Source: Psychroflexus longus (GTDB taxonomy: Bacteria > Bacteroidota > Bacteroidia > Flavobacteriales > Flavobacteriaceae). Taken from it: DNA of 64,000 nucleotides. Positions within the stretch are counted from its first letter, which is position 1; every line of letters begins with the position of its first letter. Under the pieces are notes generated by a model. It did not search any database. It saw only the letters and a program-made list of their open reading frames with translations, and was not told the origin of the DNA. Positions 8,303 to 16,412 of this stretch are shown piece by piece. The stretch is taken from assembly GCF_020164595.1 (NCBI RefSeq), contig NZ_JAIQZE010000004.1:62001-126000 (forward strand). Reading direction: 5' to 3'. Position numbers and translations under genes: made by a program.

Positions 8303-9076
8303 TTAGTCTTTAGATGAACTAACTGCCAAAGAATATACTACTAAACCAAAACCAATCTTGTTTACTGCATCACCAATATTGTAAACAACATTCATTGACA
8401 TTTGTGCTGATTCAATATCAGATACTAATTGTAATCCAAAAAGACCACCTTCAGTACCTAAAATGTAACCTAGCGGATAGATTGCCCATCCTACTAATAC
8501 GAACCAACATAAAATCTTGTGTGCTTTCAATACTTGACCACCAGCGGATACAGCCAATTTCTTAGCTTCTCCAAACCAAACAATGTATACAATTACAAAG
8601 TAAGCGAGTCCTGAAATTAGACCCCAAACCCATTGCATAGTTGGATTTGTTGATGCTCCTGTGCTGTCTAAATAAAGAGCTTCTCCAAAGTATCCAGTTA
8701 CAAGCATCACTACTGACCAGAAAATTAATTTCCACATCAATGATTGCTTAGCACCAGCTACTCTTAAAATTAGGAAGAATTCAACACACATAAGTGGTAC
8801 TGTCAAGACCCAGTCTACATATCTAAAGAATGTAGGTGACTCTCCAATTTGATCCCAATAATCTCTCATGTAGAAGTAGTGAACTGCTGCAATGAAAGTA
8901 ATTAAACCGGATACTAATACTGAAGTTCTCCACTTTTTATCAAACTGACTTAGTGATAAAAAGAAAAAGGCAGAAGCAGCCATCATAGCCATACTACCTA
9001 CGAAAAAAGTAAAACCTACGTAATCGTCATTTGCGATTTTTGATACGTCGGCCAATAAGTACATAAAAGTTCTCAT
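8303..9076 (-). CDS. Proteorhodopsin, light-driven outward proton pump
   Basis: A 257-residue seven-helix microbial rhodopsin of the inner membrane that uses retinal to pump protons outward in light. Numbering by this protein: Lys240 (NKIGFG) is the Schiff-base lysine, Asp88 the proton acceptor, Thr92 and Glu99 complete the D-T-E motif of proton pumps, His66 is the counter-ion partner and Asp236 the second carboxylate. The D-T-E motif rules out the N-D-Q sodium pump. Met96 is at the spectral tuning position (105 in the classical numbering), where Met or Leu gives green absorption and Gln gives blue. It has its own promoter and terminator and is divergent from blh. Confidence 0.98.
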   Translation of the reverse strand: MRTFMYLLADVSKIANDDYVGFTFFVGSMAMMAASAFFFLSLSQFDKKWRTSVLVSGLITFIAAVHYFYMRDYWDQIGESPTFFRYVDWVLTVPLMCVEFFLILRVAGAKQSLMWKLIFWSVVMLVTGYFGEALYLDSTGASTNPTMQWVWGLISGLAYFVIVYIVWFGEAKKLAVSAGGQVLKAHKILCWFVLVGWAIYPLGYILGTEGGLFGLQLVSDIESAQMSMNVVYNIGDAVNKIGFGLVVYSLAVSSSKD

Positions 9077-9104
9077 AGCATTAAATAGTTTAAGTTTGTT
9101 TATC

Positions 9105-9112
9105 CAAATGTA
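9105..9112 (-). promoter_or_regulatory. -7 promoter element TACATTTG (proteorhodopsin)
   Basis: An exact TAnnTTTG match on the minus strand, 28 bases before the proteorhodopsin ATG. It predicts a leader of roughly 20-25 bases. A -33 TTG is not obvious. Confidence 0.6.
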
Positions 9113-9158
9113 GGAATAAATTAAACATGAAATTTTACTTTTAGAAAATTTTTTGAAT

Positions 9159-9166
9159 TATTTTTG
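9159..9166 (+). promoter_or_regulatory. -7 promoter element TATTTTTG (blh), leaderless spacing
   Basis: An exact TAnnTTTG match whose last base is 6 bases before the blh ATG at 9173. Transcription normally begins a few bases after this element, so the blh mRNA should start at or within about two bases of its start codon. Confidence 0.5.
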
Positions 9167-9172
9167 TAATAT

Positions 9173-10069
9173 ATGAATGATTACAAGCAGAAATTCTATA
9201 ATTACATAATTCTCTTAACCCTTTTCGCAGTTGGCGCAACCGAAATCTTTTCACAAGATCTTCAGTATGTTATAGCTTTATTGGGAATCTTTAGTTTTGG
9301 TATTTTACACGGTTCTAATGACCTTTTTGTGATAGAGAAATTAAACCATAACGATAAACAAAAACAATTTTTGAAATCACTCTTCACTTACTTAGGAGTA
9401 GTCTTTACCTTTGTAGTGGTCTTTTACGTTATTCCATTGTTTGCATTAATTGCTTTTGTACTTATTAGTGGTTATCATTTTGGAGAACAGCACTTTCACA
9501 GTAAAATTACCAATCAATCTTCAACTTTAGCGTCTTTCTTCTATTTGAGTTATGGGCTTTTAATTTTATTCCTCCTCTTGTACTTGAACCTGGAAGAGGT
9601 AATTGTTATTATAAAAGACATGACTAATTACACGGTCCCTGATTCTCTATTTCTCATTGTATTAATAGCATCATTTATTTCAAGCTTAATCCTATTTTAT
9701 TTTAACTCTATAAATAATTCTAAGTTAAAATCCTCAGCATTGGTCAATATCTTGTACTTGGTCATGTTTACAGTACTTTTTTATTTGAGTGACGTAGTGT
9801 GGGGTTTTGCTGCATATTTTGTCCTCTGGCATAGCATTCCATCACTAAAAGATCAAGTGAACTCGCTTTACGGTAAATTTCATTTTAAAAATTTCATGAA
9901 ATACTTTAAAAAAGCATTTCCTTACTGGCTAGCTTCAATTCTCGGTATGATAGTGGTTGTTTGGTTATTTAAAGACACCAAAAATTTTCTGTCCTTGCTT
10001 TTTGCATTCATTGCCGCAATTACTTTTCCTCATGTATTCATTATGAGAAAATTATTTGACCGTCGTTAA
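9173..10069 (+). CDS. blh: Beta-carotene 15,15'-dioxygenase, Brp/Blh family
   Basis: A 298-residue integral membrane enzyme that splits beta-carotene into two retinal molecules, the chromophore of the neighbouring proteorhodopsin. Conserved His and acidic residues of the Brp/Blh family are visible: LHGSND (His46, Asp50), YHFGEQHFH (His102, Glu105, His107) and LWHSIPS (His220). Several hydrophobic segments cover most of the length. The gene is divergent from proteorhodopsin and its stop codon overlaps that of btuD on the other strand by four bases. No carotenoid genes (crtEBIY) are in the window, so beta-carotene must come from elsewhere in the genome. Confidence 0.95.
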   Translation: MNDYKQKFYNYIILLTLFAVGATEIFSQDLQYVIALLGIFSFGILHGSNDLFVIEKLNHNDKQKQFLKSLFTYLGVVFTFVVVFYVIPLFALIAFVLISGYHFGEQHFHSKITNQSSTLASFFYLSYGLLILFLLLYLNLEEVIVIIKDMTNYTVPDSLFLIVLIASFISSLILFYFNSINNSKLKSSALVNILYLVMFTVLFYLSDVVWGFAAYFVLWHSIPSLKDQVNSLYGKFHFKNFMKYFKKAFPYWLASILGMIVVVWLFKDTKNFLSLLFAFIAAITFPHVFIMRKLFDRR

Positions 10070-10875
10070 TCGTTTTGAATTTTCATTCTAAAAGTTTTAC
10101 TGTTTTCATCAAACACAATGAAATCAGCTGGAAATAAAGTTTTAAAAGCTCCCTTTTGAATTAATTCTGAAGGAGTTCCAAAATCAACTTTTCCTTCATC
10201 GATTAGTATGATTTTATCACAAAGCTGAAGCGCTAAATTGATTTCGTGAGATGCAAAAAGAATGCTTTTTTGAGAGGTTTTTACTATGGTCTTAAGCAGT
10301 TGTAGAACATAGGCTTTATGAAACATATCGAGATGTGTGGTGGGTTCATCCATCAAAATTAATGGGGTATCTTGAGCCAAAGCCCTTGCGATCAATACTT
10401 TTTGAAATTGACCATCACTTAAGGAGTCGCACAATTTATCTTCCTTTTGAACTAAGTCCACCTGACTTAATGCTTTGTTAACTTTTTCAATATCTATTTT
10501 GCTCAACTGTCCCATCCAGTTGGTGTAAGGATGCCTACCCAAAGCAACCAATTCCATAACAGTCAGTTGTCTTGACACAGGCTCATTGGTTAAAACGAGG
10601 CTTAAATATGTACCTAAGTCTTTATCAAGGAGTCCTGACAATAACTGATGATCAATTTTTACTTCTCCAGACAAGGCAGGAATTTGGCCCGAAAGTGTTT
10701 TAAGCAAAGTCGACTTACCAGAACCGTTTACACCTATTAAAGCTACAAGCTCTCCTGTTTTGACTTCAAAATTAATCGCTTCAGCAACAGAAATTGTGCT
10801 TCTTTTTTCTCTGTAACCAACGTTTAAAGAAGAAGTTGAAAGCAAAATTTTATCGTGATTAAATTCAGAAGACAT
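10066..10875 (-). CDS. btuD: B12 ABC importer, ATP-binding protein
   Basis: A 269-residue ATPase of the FecE/BtuD group, energising import across the inner membrane. The Walker A motif is GVNGSGKST (residues 48-56), the signature is LSDGQ, Walker B with its catalytic Glu is ILMDEPTTHLD, and the switch His is in FASHE. It is the last gene of btuF-btuC-btuD, with one base between it and btuC. Sequence alone cannot separate cobalamin from iron-chelate substrates; the cobalamin riboswitch and BtuB-like receptor next door make B12 the better choice. Confidence 0.85.
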   Translation of the reverse strand: MSSEFNHDKILLSTSSLNVGYREKRSTISVAEAINFEVKTGELVALIGVNGSGKSTLLKTLSGQIPALSGEVKIDHQLLSGLLDKDLGTYLSLVLTNEPVSRQLTVMELVALGRHPYTNWMGQLSKIDIEKVNKALSQVDLVQKEDKLCDSLSDGQFQKVLIARALAQDTPLILMDEPTTHLDMFHKAYVLQLLKTIVKTSQKSILFASHEINLALQLCDKIILIDEGKVDFGTPSELIQKGAFKTLFPADFIVFDENSKTFRMKIQND

Positions 10876-10876
10876 A

Positions 10877-11899
10877 TTAAAAATTCAATTTTCGTTTTCT
10901 TAATAACAACCATATCACAACTGGAGCTCCAAATATGGAGGTGACAGCGTTTATTGGTAATGTACTTTCAGATCCTGGTAGTTGAGCAATAATATCACAA
11001 AAAAGCATCAATATTGCACCGCCTAAAATGATACTTGGTAAAAGAATTCTATGGTCATTGGTGGGGACGAGTTGTCTTACCAAATGCGGTACGGCCAAGC
11101 CTACAAAAGCTATTGGTCCAGCAAGTGCAGTAGCACTTCCAGCTAAAATAGAAGTTGAAACTATAATTAAAATCCGGTTTTTTTTCAATTGCACTCCCAT
11201 ACTTTTGGCGTAATTCTCGCCGAGCAATAAGGCATTGAGATTTTTGAGACAAAAGATAGCAAAGCTTAATCCGATAAACCAGCAAATGGATAAGATTCCA
11301 ACTTCCTGCCAGGATAAATTGCCTAAACTTCCAAAAGACCAAAAAATATAAAGCTGAAGTTCATTGGAACTGCTGAAATATGCCAAAACACTGACTATTG
11401 CCGAGGTAAGACTTGCTACCATTAACCCTATGATAAGTAAAGTCATCGTGTCTTTTACTCTTTGTGCAGTGGAGAGAACAGCCAACATTACAACTAAACT
11501 TCCACCGCTGGCCGATAGGATAATGGCCCATTTTGAAAACAAAAACTCCCCAAAAAAACCTGATAATAAACTTGCACCCATAATCAAAAAAGCAACACCT
11601 AAGCTTGCACCGCTACTTAATCCAAGTACATAAGGTCCAGCTAGTGGATTTCTAAATAATGTTTGCATCAAGAGACCGCTCACTGCAAGACCAGAACCTA
11701 TCAGAATGGCGGTTATTGTTTTAGGAAGTCGATAATTAACAATGATATAGTCCCAGGTTGAGTTCTCGATCGATAAACCAAACAAACTTTTTAAGATGTC
11801 TTGAAATGGAATGGAAACAGACCCTAAAGACAGACTCAGTATGATACCAACGAGCAATACGATAAACAAAAGAAAGTGGTTTATAAAGGCTTTACTCAA
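10877..11899 (-). CDS. btuC: B12 ABC importer, permease (FecCD family)
   Basis: A 340-residue polytopic inner-membrane permease of the FecCD/BtuC family with about ten transmembrane helices. The family landmarks RLPKTITAILIGSGLAVSGLLMQ (about residues 52-75), NPLAGPYVLGLSSGA and the C-terminal GPIAFVGLAVPHLVRQL coupling segment are clear. It overlaps the end of btuF by 8 bases and precedes btuD by one base, a tight operon. The B12 assignment rests on context. Confidence 0.86.
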   Translation of the reverse strand: MSKAFINHFLLFIVLLVGIILSLSLGSVSIPFQDILKSLFGLSIENSTWDYIIVNYRLPKTITAILIGSGLAVSGLLMQTLFRNPLAGPYVLGLSSGASLGVAFLIMGASLLSGFFGEFLFSKWAIILSASGGSLVVMLAVLSTAQRVKDTMTLLIIGLMVASLTSAIVSVLAYFSSSNELQLYIFWSFGSLGNLSWQEVGILSICWFIGLSFAIFCLKNLNALLLGENYAKSMGVQLKKNRILIIVSTSILAGSATALAGPIAFVGLAVPHLVRQLVPTNDHRILLPSIILGGAILMLFCDIIAQLPGSESTLPINAVTSIFGAPVVIWLLLRKRKLNF

Positions 11900-13028
11900 G
11901 ACTCAAGGGCTTAAAAAAAGTGAATTCTTCATTTTCTAAAAGTTCTGGGTGGAAAATTTTCACTAAATCTTTTAGGATCAAATCTGGTCGATTTGGGCCT
12001 AATTCGTAAAACAAAACACCACCAGTTTCTCCAGTCGTTCTGGCCATAGTAAATATATTTTTTTCCTGAAAAGCTTCAAACTCATTATAGTGTGTGTTGC
12101 TTTCCAACAGCTGATCATAGGATGTGAATTGACCAGGAGATATCCAGAATTTTGCGTTTTGAGCATCTTCCAAAACGGTTTCAAAAGAATAAGCAGCGCT
12201 GCCTTTTCCTTCGGTATGCTTGTAGATATAATCCGCATTTGCATCTTGGAAAAATTGAGCTTGCCAGCTTGTTCCATAAGGCAGGTACCAACGGTCTTGA
12301 TGCATGGCTCCAGAAATAACCGTAGGTTGGTCAGAGATTTCGGTAGCTAATTTTTTTATTGAATTGTAAGTTGACTCAACTTCATCAAAAGCCTGAACCG
12401 AAGCTTCCAGTTCACCAAGAAATACTCCGAAAAATTTAATCCACTCAGCTTTACCTAAAGCATCGTTTTCTAACCAATCTCCGTTGTATACTACAGGTAT
12501 TCCTGAATTTTGAATCTGATTCAAAGTTTTATTCTGTCCTTCAATAGCAAAACTGAATACCACATCGGGTTGGACCGAAAGTAGAACTTCCGTATTGAGG
12601 GATTCATTTTTCCCCAACTCTGTTATTTTTCCATCATTAATCATTACTCTGGCTTCTTCAGAAGAAATATAATTGAGTTTAGGAAAACCGACCAATCGAT
12701 CCAATTTGTTTAATGTGATGAGCGAAGGAATATGAGTTGTAGAGGTAGTAACCAAACTTTTTATGGGTAATTGAATCATGACATCGTAAGTAATGTTATC
12801 AGGAATTTTACCGTTTTCTTTAGTTAATAGGTATACAATATCCTTTTTGGCATTTTGCCAAGGAGAGTGAACCGTCACTTTAGTGAATTCAGGATACTCG
12901 TGGATTTCAAATCCATTAGCATATTCTATTTCAATTTCAGTGTAGTTTTGATTGTCATTAGATGATTCTTCTACTTTTTTACACGCAAAAAAACATGAAA
13001 AGATAATAAAAACTAATAGTGGTTTCAT
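11892..13028 (-). CDS. btuF: B12 ABC importer, substrate-binding lipoprotein
   Basis: A 378-residue periplasmic binding protein anchored as a lipoprotein: the signal MKPLLVFIIFSCFFAC has Cys16 as the lipidated residue. The body has the two-lobed helical-backbone fold typical of BtuF/FhuD proteins, with segments such as GKNESLNTEVLLSVQPDVV. It should receive cobalamin passed by the outer-membrane receptor and hand it to BtuCD. It is the first gene of the operon, with its own -7 element 17 bases upstream and no room for a leader riboswitch. Confidence 0.84.
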   Translation of the reverse strand: MKPLLVFIIFSCFFACKKVEESSNDNQNYTEIEIEYANGFEIHEYPEFTKVTVHSPWQNAKKDIVYLLTKENGKIPDNITYDVMIQLPIKSLVTTSTTHIPSLITLNKLDRLVGFPKLNYISSEEARVMINDGKITELGKNESLNTEVLLSVQPDVVFSFAIEGQNKTLNQIQNSGIPVVYNGDWLENDALGKAEWIKFFGVFLGELEASVQAFDEVESTYNSIKKLATEISDQPTVISGAMHQDRWYLPYGTSWQAQFFQDANADYIYKHTEGKGSAAYSFETVLEDAQNAKFWISPGQFTSYDQLLESNTHYNEFEAFQEKNIFTMARTTGETGGVLFYELGPNRPDLILKDLVKIFHPELLENEEFTFFKPLSLE

Positions 13029-13045
13029 TCAGTTTGAAGTTTTGA

Positions 13046-13053
13046 CAAAAGTA
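13046..13053 (-). promoter_or_regulatory. -7 promoter element TACTTTTG (btuFCD)
   Basis: An exact TAnnTTTG match on the minus strand, 17 bases before the btuF ATG at 13028. The predicted transcript has a leader of about 12 bases. Confidence 0.55.
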
Positions 13054-13140
13054 TGATTATTTATTTTGAATCTAATCCGCCTAAATTTTAAGCATTTTAA
13101 AATTCCAGCCACAAAATGAAGGCTTTCTTTAAGAAATGTA

Positions 13141-13148
13141 TACTTTTG
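13141..13148 (+). promoter_or_regulatory. -7 promoter element TACTTTTG (B12 riboswitch transcript)
   Basis: An exact TAnnTTTG match directly before the riboswitch. It places the transcription start near 13153, which coincides with the predicted first stem of the aptamer. Confidence 0.6.
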
Positions 13149-13149
13149 T

Positions 13150-13345
13150 AATGCATTTTGGTTCTCGAAAGTTTGTTTCAACTTTTGAAGATTAAAAGGG
13201 AATTCCGTTAAAATCGGAAGCTGTTCCCGCAACTGTAAGCTTAGTACGCCAATGGCGTATGCTTTATTCCTCAACTTCGTAACCACTGTTCCTCGGAATG
13301 GGAAGGTTGAATAAAGACGCAAGCCAGGAGACCTGCCTCAATGTG
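13150..13345 (+). promoter_or_regulatory. Cobalamin (adenosylcobalamin-class) riboswitch
   Basis: The conserved blocks of a cobalamin riboswitch occur in order: AAAAGGGAA (13194-13202), GGAAGCTGTTCCCGCAACTG (B12 box, 13216-13235), CCACTG (13283-13288), GGGAAGG (13300-13306) and AGCCAGGAGACCTGCC (13322-13337). Flanking GCATT (13153-13157) and AATGT (13340-13344) can close the first stem. It should bind cobalamin and shut down the downstream receptor genes. The 45 bases between it and the ATG can form a small hairpin (GACTTT / AAAGGTC) but have no U-tract, which suggests control of translation rather than termination. Confidence 0.95.
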
Positions 13346-13390
13346 TAATTTTTTAAAACGAAGACTTTCGGGATAAAGGTCGAGTGGTGT

Positions 13391-15226
13391 ATGAAGTACT
13401 CTATAATTTACAGTGCCTTGGCGTATTTTATTACGACGCTAAGTTACTCACAGTTGGATTCTATCCAGAAATTGGATGAAGTTTTTGTAGTTGACCGTCA
13501 AATTAATCGGTTTTCGACGGGTCAGATCCTACAATCTATTTCCAGCCAAACTTTGAAGGAGACACCAGGTCTGCTGACAGACGTTTTGAAGGAAAACACG
13601 CCTATTTTCTTCAAGCAAAACGGCTATGGTATGGTTTCGTCTCCTAGTTTTAGAGGGACAACAGCTCAACAAACTGCAGTGGTTTGGAATGGTTTTAATA
13701 TCAACTCACAATTTAATGGTCAAACTGATTTCAATACTCTGTTGGTCGATGGATTTGATGAGCTATCTGTGAGACCAGGTGGGGGAAGTGTGATTTATGG
13801 AACAGGAGCCATCGGCGGAAGTATCCACCTAAAAAATGAATTGAGATTTTCCGGTGAAACCAATTCAAGTTTAAGCGCTAGAGTAGGCAGTTTTTCAACT
13901 TATCAAAATTTACTCAAAGCTTCAACCTCTAATGATAAGTGGAGTTTATCCTTGGCTTTATCCCGACTTTCTTCTGAAAATGACTACGACTGGCCTGGAA
14001 CCAATAGGCAAAACCTTAACGGTGAGTTTGAACACTATAATGCCAACTTAAGTGTTTCCCGAAAAATAGATCAAAATAATCGAATTACTTACCATGGGAT
14101 GTATTTCAATGGGGATAGAAATTTTTCTTTGGTATTCCCATCGGATACTCCTTCTAACTATGCTAATGAGGATCATCGACACATGTTGGAATGGGAGAGT
14201 CGCTTTTCTGAAGTGAAATCAGTTTTCAAACTCGCTTATTTTGATGAGTTTTTCGAATATACTGCTAATGTGAATACTCCCAGACCAACTGGAGCGACCG
14301 CTCAAACTGCTCTAGCTCGATATAGCTTGTTTTATACGTACAGAGATTTTGATTTTAATGTGTTGAGTGAATATAATTATAGTACTGCAGATGGAGCTAA
14401 TGTGCTTTCAGAAAGCCGGACGATTGCCAGTTTTGCTCTTTTAAGCAAATACCATTGGAATGATCTTACTGCAGAAGTTAGCGTTCGACAAGAATATTCT
14501 GATGTTTATGACAGCCCGTTTTTATTCAGTTCTGGATTGAATTATGAATTTTCAAATTATGTGACAGCTAAAGCAAACGTATCCAAAAACTTTAGAATAC
14601 CCACTTTCAATGATTTGTACTGGGAGGGAAGTGGAAGAACGGATTTGTTGCCAGAAACTTCCAATCAAGCAGAGGCTTCGCTAATTTTTTCGGATACCAA
14701 AGACAAACATCAGTTGTCGCTTACTGGCTATTACAATGATATTACCAATTTGATTCGGTGGACACCAAATACAGAAAATATTTGGCAACCCGAAAATGTT
14801 GATAAAGTCGAAACTTATGGATTGGAAGCAAACTTCAGAAGTCAGCTACAATATGGTGAGCATAAGTTGAGAATTAATTCCTTATATGCGTATACCATTT
14901 CAGAAAACAAGCAAACTGGTTTTCAGCTCACGTATGTTCCCAAGCATCAGTTGACAAATAACCTGACTTACGAATTCGGACGATTTTCAACTAAAGTTCA
15001 AAGTTTATTTAATGGAGAAGTTTTTACCAGAGCAAATAATAGTGAAGGTGATATTTTGGAAGATTATATGCTTTGGAATGCTAGCGTTTCATACTTGCTC
15101 CCAGAATTTCAAGATTTAAAATTATCATTTCAAGTGAGAAATATAGCAGATACACCTTATCAAACTTTAGAAAACAGACCCTTGCCAGGAAGGCATTTTT
15201 TTATACAAACACAACTTAATTTTTAA
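13391..15226 (+). CDS. btuB: TonB-dependent vitamin B12 receptor (BtuB-like)
   Basis: A 611-residue outer-membrane TonB-dependent receptor. A signal peptide ends near residue 20. A TonB box-like stretch (LDEVFVV) is followed by the plug domain (about 40-140, with PSFRGTTAQQTAVVWNG) and a 22-strand barrel ending in an aromatic C-terminus (FIQTQLNF). It should import cobalamin using energy from TonB. The cobalamin riboswitch directly upstream supports B12 as ligand. The next gene follows after 12 bases and is probably cotranscribed. Confidence 0.92.
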   Translation: MKYSIIYSALAYFITTLSYSQLDSIQKLDEVFVVDRQINRFSTGQILQSISSQTLKETPGLLTDVLKENTPIFFKQNGYGMVSSPSFRGTTAQQTAVVWNGFNINSQFNGQTDFNTLLVDGFDELSVRPGGGSVIYGTGAIGGSIHLKNELRFSGETNSSLSARVGSFSTYQNLLKASTSNDKWSLSLALSRLSSENDYDWPGTNRQNLNGEFEHYNANLSVSRKIDQNNRITYHGMYFNGDRNFSLVFPSDTPSNYANEDHRHMLEWESRFSEVKSVFKLAYFDEFFEYTANVNTPRPTGATAQTALARYSLFYTYRDFDFNVLSEYNYSTADGANVLSESRTIASFALLSKYHWNDLTAEVSVRQEYSDVYDSPFLFSSGLNYEFSNYVTAKANVSKNFRIPTFNDLYWEGSGRTDLLPETSNQAEASLIFSDTKDKHQLSLTGYYNDITNLIRWTPNTENIWQPENVDKVETYGLEANFRSQLQYGEHKLRINSLYAYTISENKQTGFQLTYVPKHQLTNNLTYEFGRFSTKVQSLFNGEVFTRANNSEGDILEDYMLWNASVSYLLPEFQDLKLSFQVRNIADTPYQTLENRPLPGRHFFIQTQLNF

Positions 15227-15238
15227 AACCCAGATTAA

Positions 15239-16291
15239 ATGAAACAGTATTCAAACTTATTTTTATTGCTTTTATCCATCCTCATCGTATCCTGTAATAG
15301 TGATGATGACAATAATGAACCTTTTATTCCTGATGGTGATTATTTTGATGGAACGCTTATTCTAAATGAAGGAGGGTTCTCAGGGAGCTCTTCGGTTTCT
15401 TTTATTTCGAATGACCTCAGCGAAGTAGAAAATTCTATTTTTGAAAATACCAATGCCGATCAAAGCGTTGGATTATTTCCTCAATCTATATTTTTTGATG
15501 GTGATAGAGCTTTTATCATCTCCAATGGTTCAAATAAAATTAGTGTAGTCAATCGATTTACCTTCAAATTGATGGAAACTATAGAAGGCGATCTAAATGT
15601 CCCACGTTATGGAACTGTTCTTAATGGAAAAGCTTACGTCACAAATCAGGCTGCTTTTAATTCAGATCAAGATGATTTTGTAGCGGTTATCGACCTTGAA
15701 ACTCTACAAGTAGAAGAAACGGTCTTATTAGGTGCAGTAGCAGAGCATATTGTAAATGCAAATGAAACTATTTATATACAAAATCCTTCCCTCTTTGGTA
15801 GTGAAAATCCAGTTAATAGTGTTTCTGTTTTTAATCCTTCAAGCAATAGCATTGAAGACGTAATACAGGTAGGTGATAATTTAAATTCCTTAAAAGCTTT
15901 CAATAATAAAATTTATGCTCTAGATGATGATGGTGTGAAGATTATAAATACAGCAGATTTTAATATTGAAACTACAATAAATAAACCTGAAAACTCGGTC
16001 TCACTCAATAATTTAAGGATAGAAAGCGGACAGATGTATTACACTTCTGGAACAGCAGTTTATTCTTCTTCTCTATCTGCAACTGAATTATCATCAGAAA
16101 TCATTTTTGATTATGAAAGTGAACTTACTAATGGAACACTTTATGGATTTGATGTCAATGAAGGTCAATTTTATTTGGCTGATGCTGCAGACTTTGCCTC
16201 TAACGGGTCAGTATTTATTTATTCTTCTTCCGGAGATCTATTAGCCGACTTTACAGTTGGTCTAAATCCAAACGGCTTTTATTTTCAATAA
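15239..16291 (+). CDS. Surface lipoprotein, BtuG-like beta-propeller (DUF5074/YncE-like)
   Basis: A 350-residue lipoprotein: MKQYSNLFLLLLSILIVSC gives Cys19, followed by an acidic stretch S-D-D-D-N that resembles Bacteroidota surface-export signals. The rest repeats short blade-like units (GDRAFIISNGSNKISVVN, GKAYVTNQ, IYALDDDGVKIIN) typical of a YncE-like beta-propeller. In Bacteroides the BtuG lipoprotein has such a fold and caps the BtuB receptor to capture B12. The same order here behind a cobalamin riboswitch suggests the same role, but that is inference from fold and position. Confidence 0.78.
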   Translation: MKQYSNLFLLLLSILIVSCNSDDDNNEPFIPDGDYFDGTLILNEGGFSGSSSVSFISNDLSEVENSIFENTNADQSVGLFPQSIFFDGDRAFIISNGSNKISVVNRFTFKLMETIEGDLNVPRYGTVLNGKAYVTNQAAFNSDQDDFVAVIDLETLQVEETVLLGAVAEHIVNANETIYIQNPSLFGSENPVNSVSVFNPSSNSIEDVIQVGDNLNSLKAFNNKIYALDDDGVKIINTADFNIETTINKPENSVSLNNLRIESGQMYYTSGTAVYSSSLSATELSSEIIFDYESELTNGTLYGFDVNEGQFYLADAADFASNGSVFIYSSSGDLLADFTVGLNPNGFYFQ

Positions 16292-16313
16292 TTCTTTATC
16301 CTAATTTTTAATT

Positions 16314-16347
16314 ACAGCTTTATGCAGAAATGTGTAAAGCTGTTTTT
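16314..16347 (+). terminator. Intrinsic terminator of the B12 receptor operon
   Basis: The inverted repeat ACAGCTTTA / TAAAGCTGT around a 12-base loop is followed by TTTTG. It lies 22 bases after the stop of the BtuG-like gene. Confidence 0.75.
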
Positions 16348-16412
16348 GTTTATCATGTATTCTATTAACATAAAATTTGTAATTTCGAATTTATCATATC
16401 CAAGATTTAAAC

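Noticed and set aside
8303-9076. Sodium-pumping rhodopsin
   Set aside because: The residues are D-T-E (Asp88, Thr92, Glu99) as in proton pumps, not N-D-Q.
10066-13028. Iron-siderophore or heme ABC importer
   Set aside because: Sequence alone would allow it, but the divergent cobalamin riboswitch, BtuB-like receptor and BtuG-like lipoprotein favour B12.
13029-13322. 97-codon minus-strand ORF
   Set aside because: It is antisense to the cobalamin riboswitch and its composition is unlike a protein; the riboswitch explains the sequence conservation.
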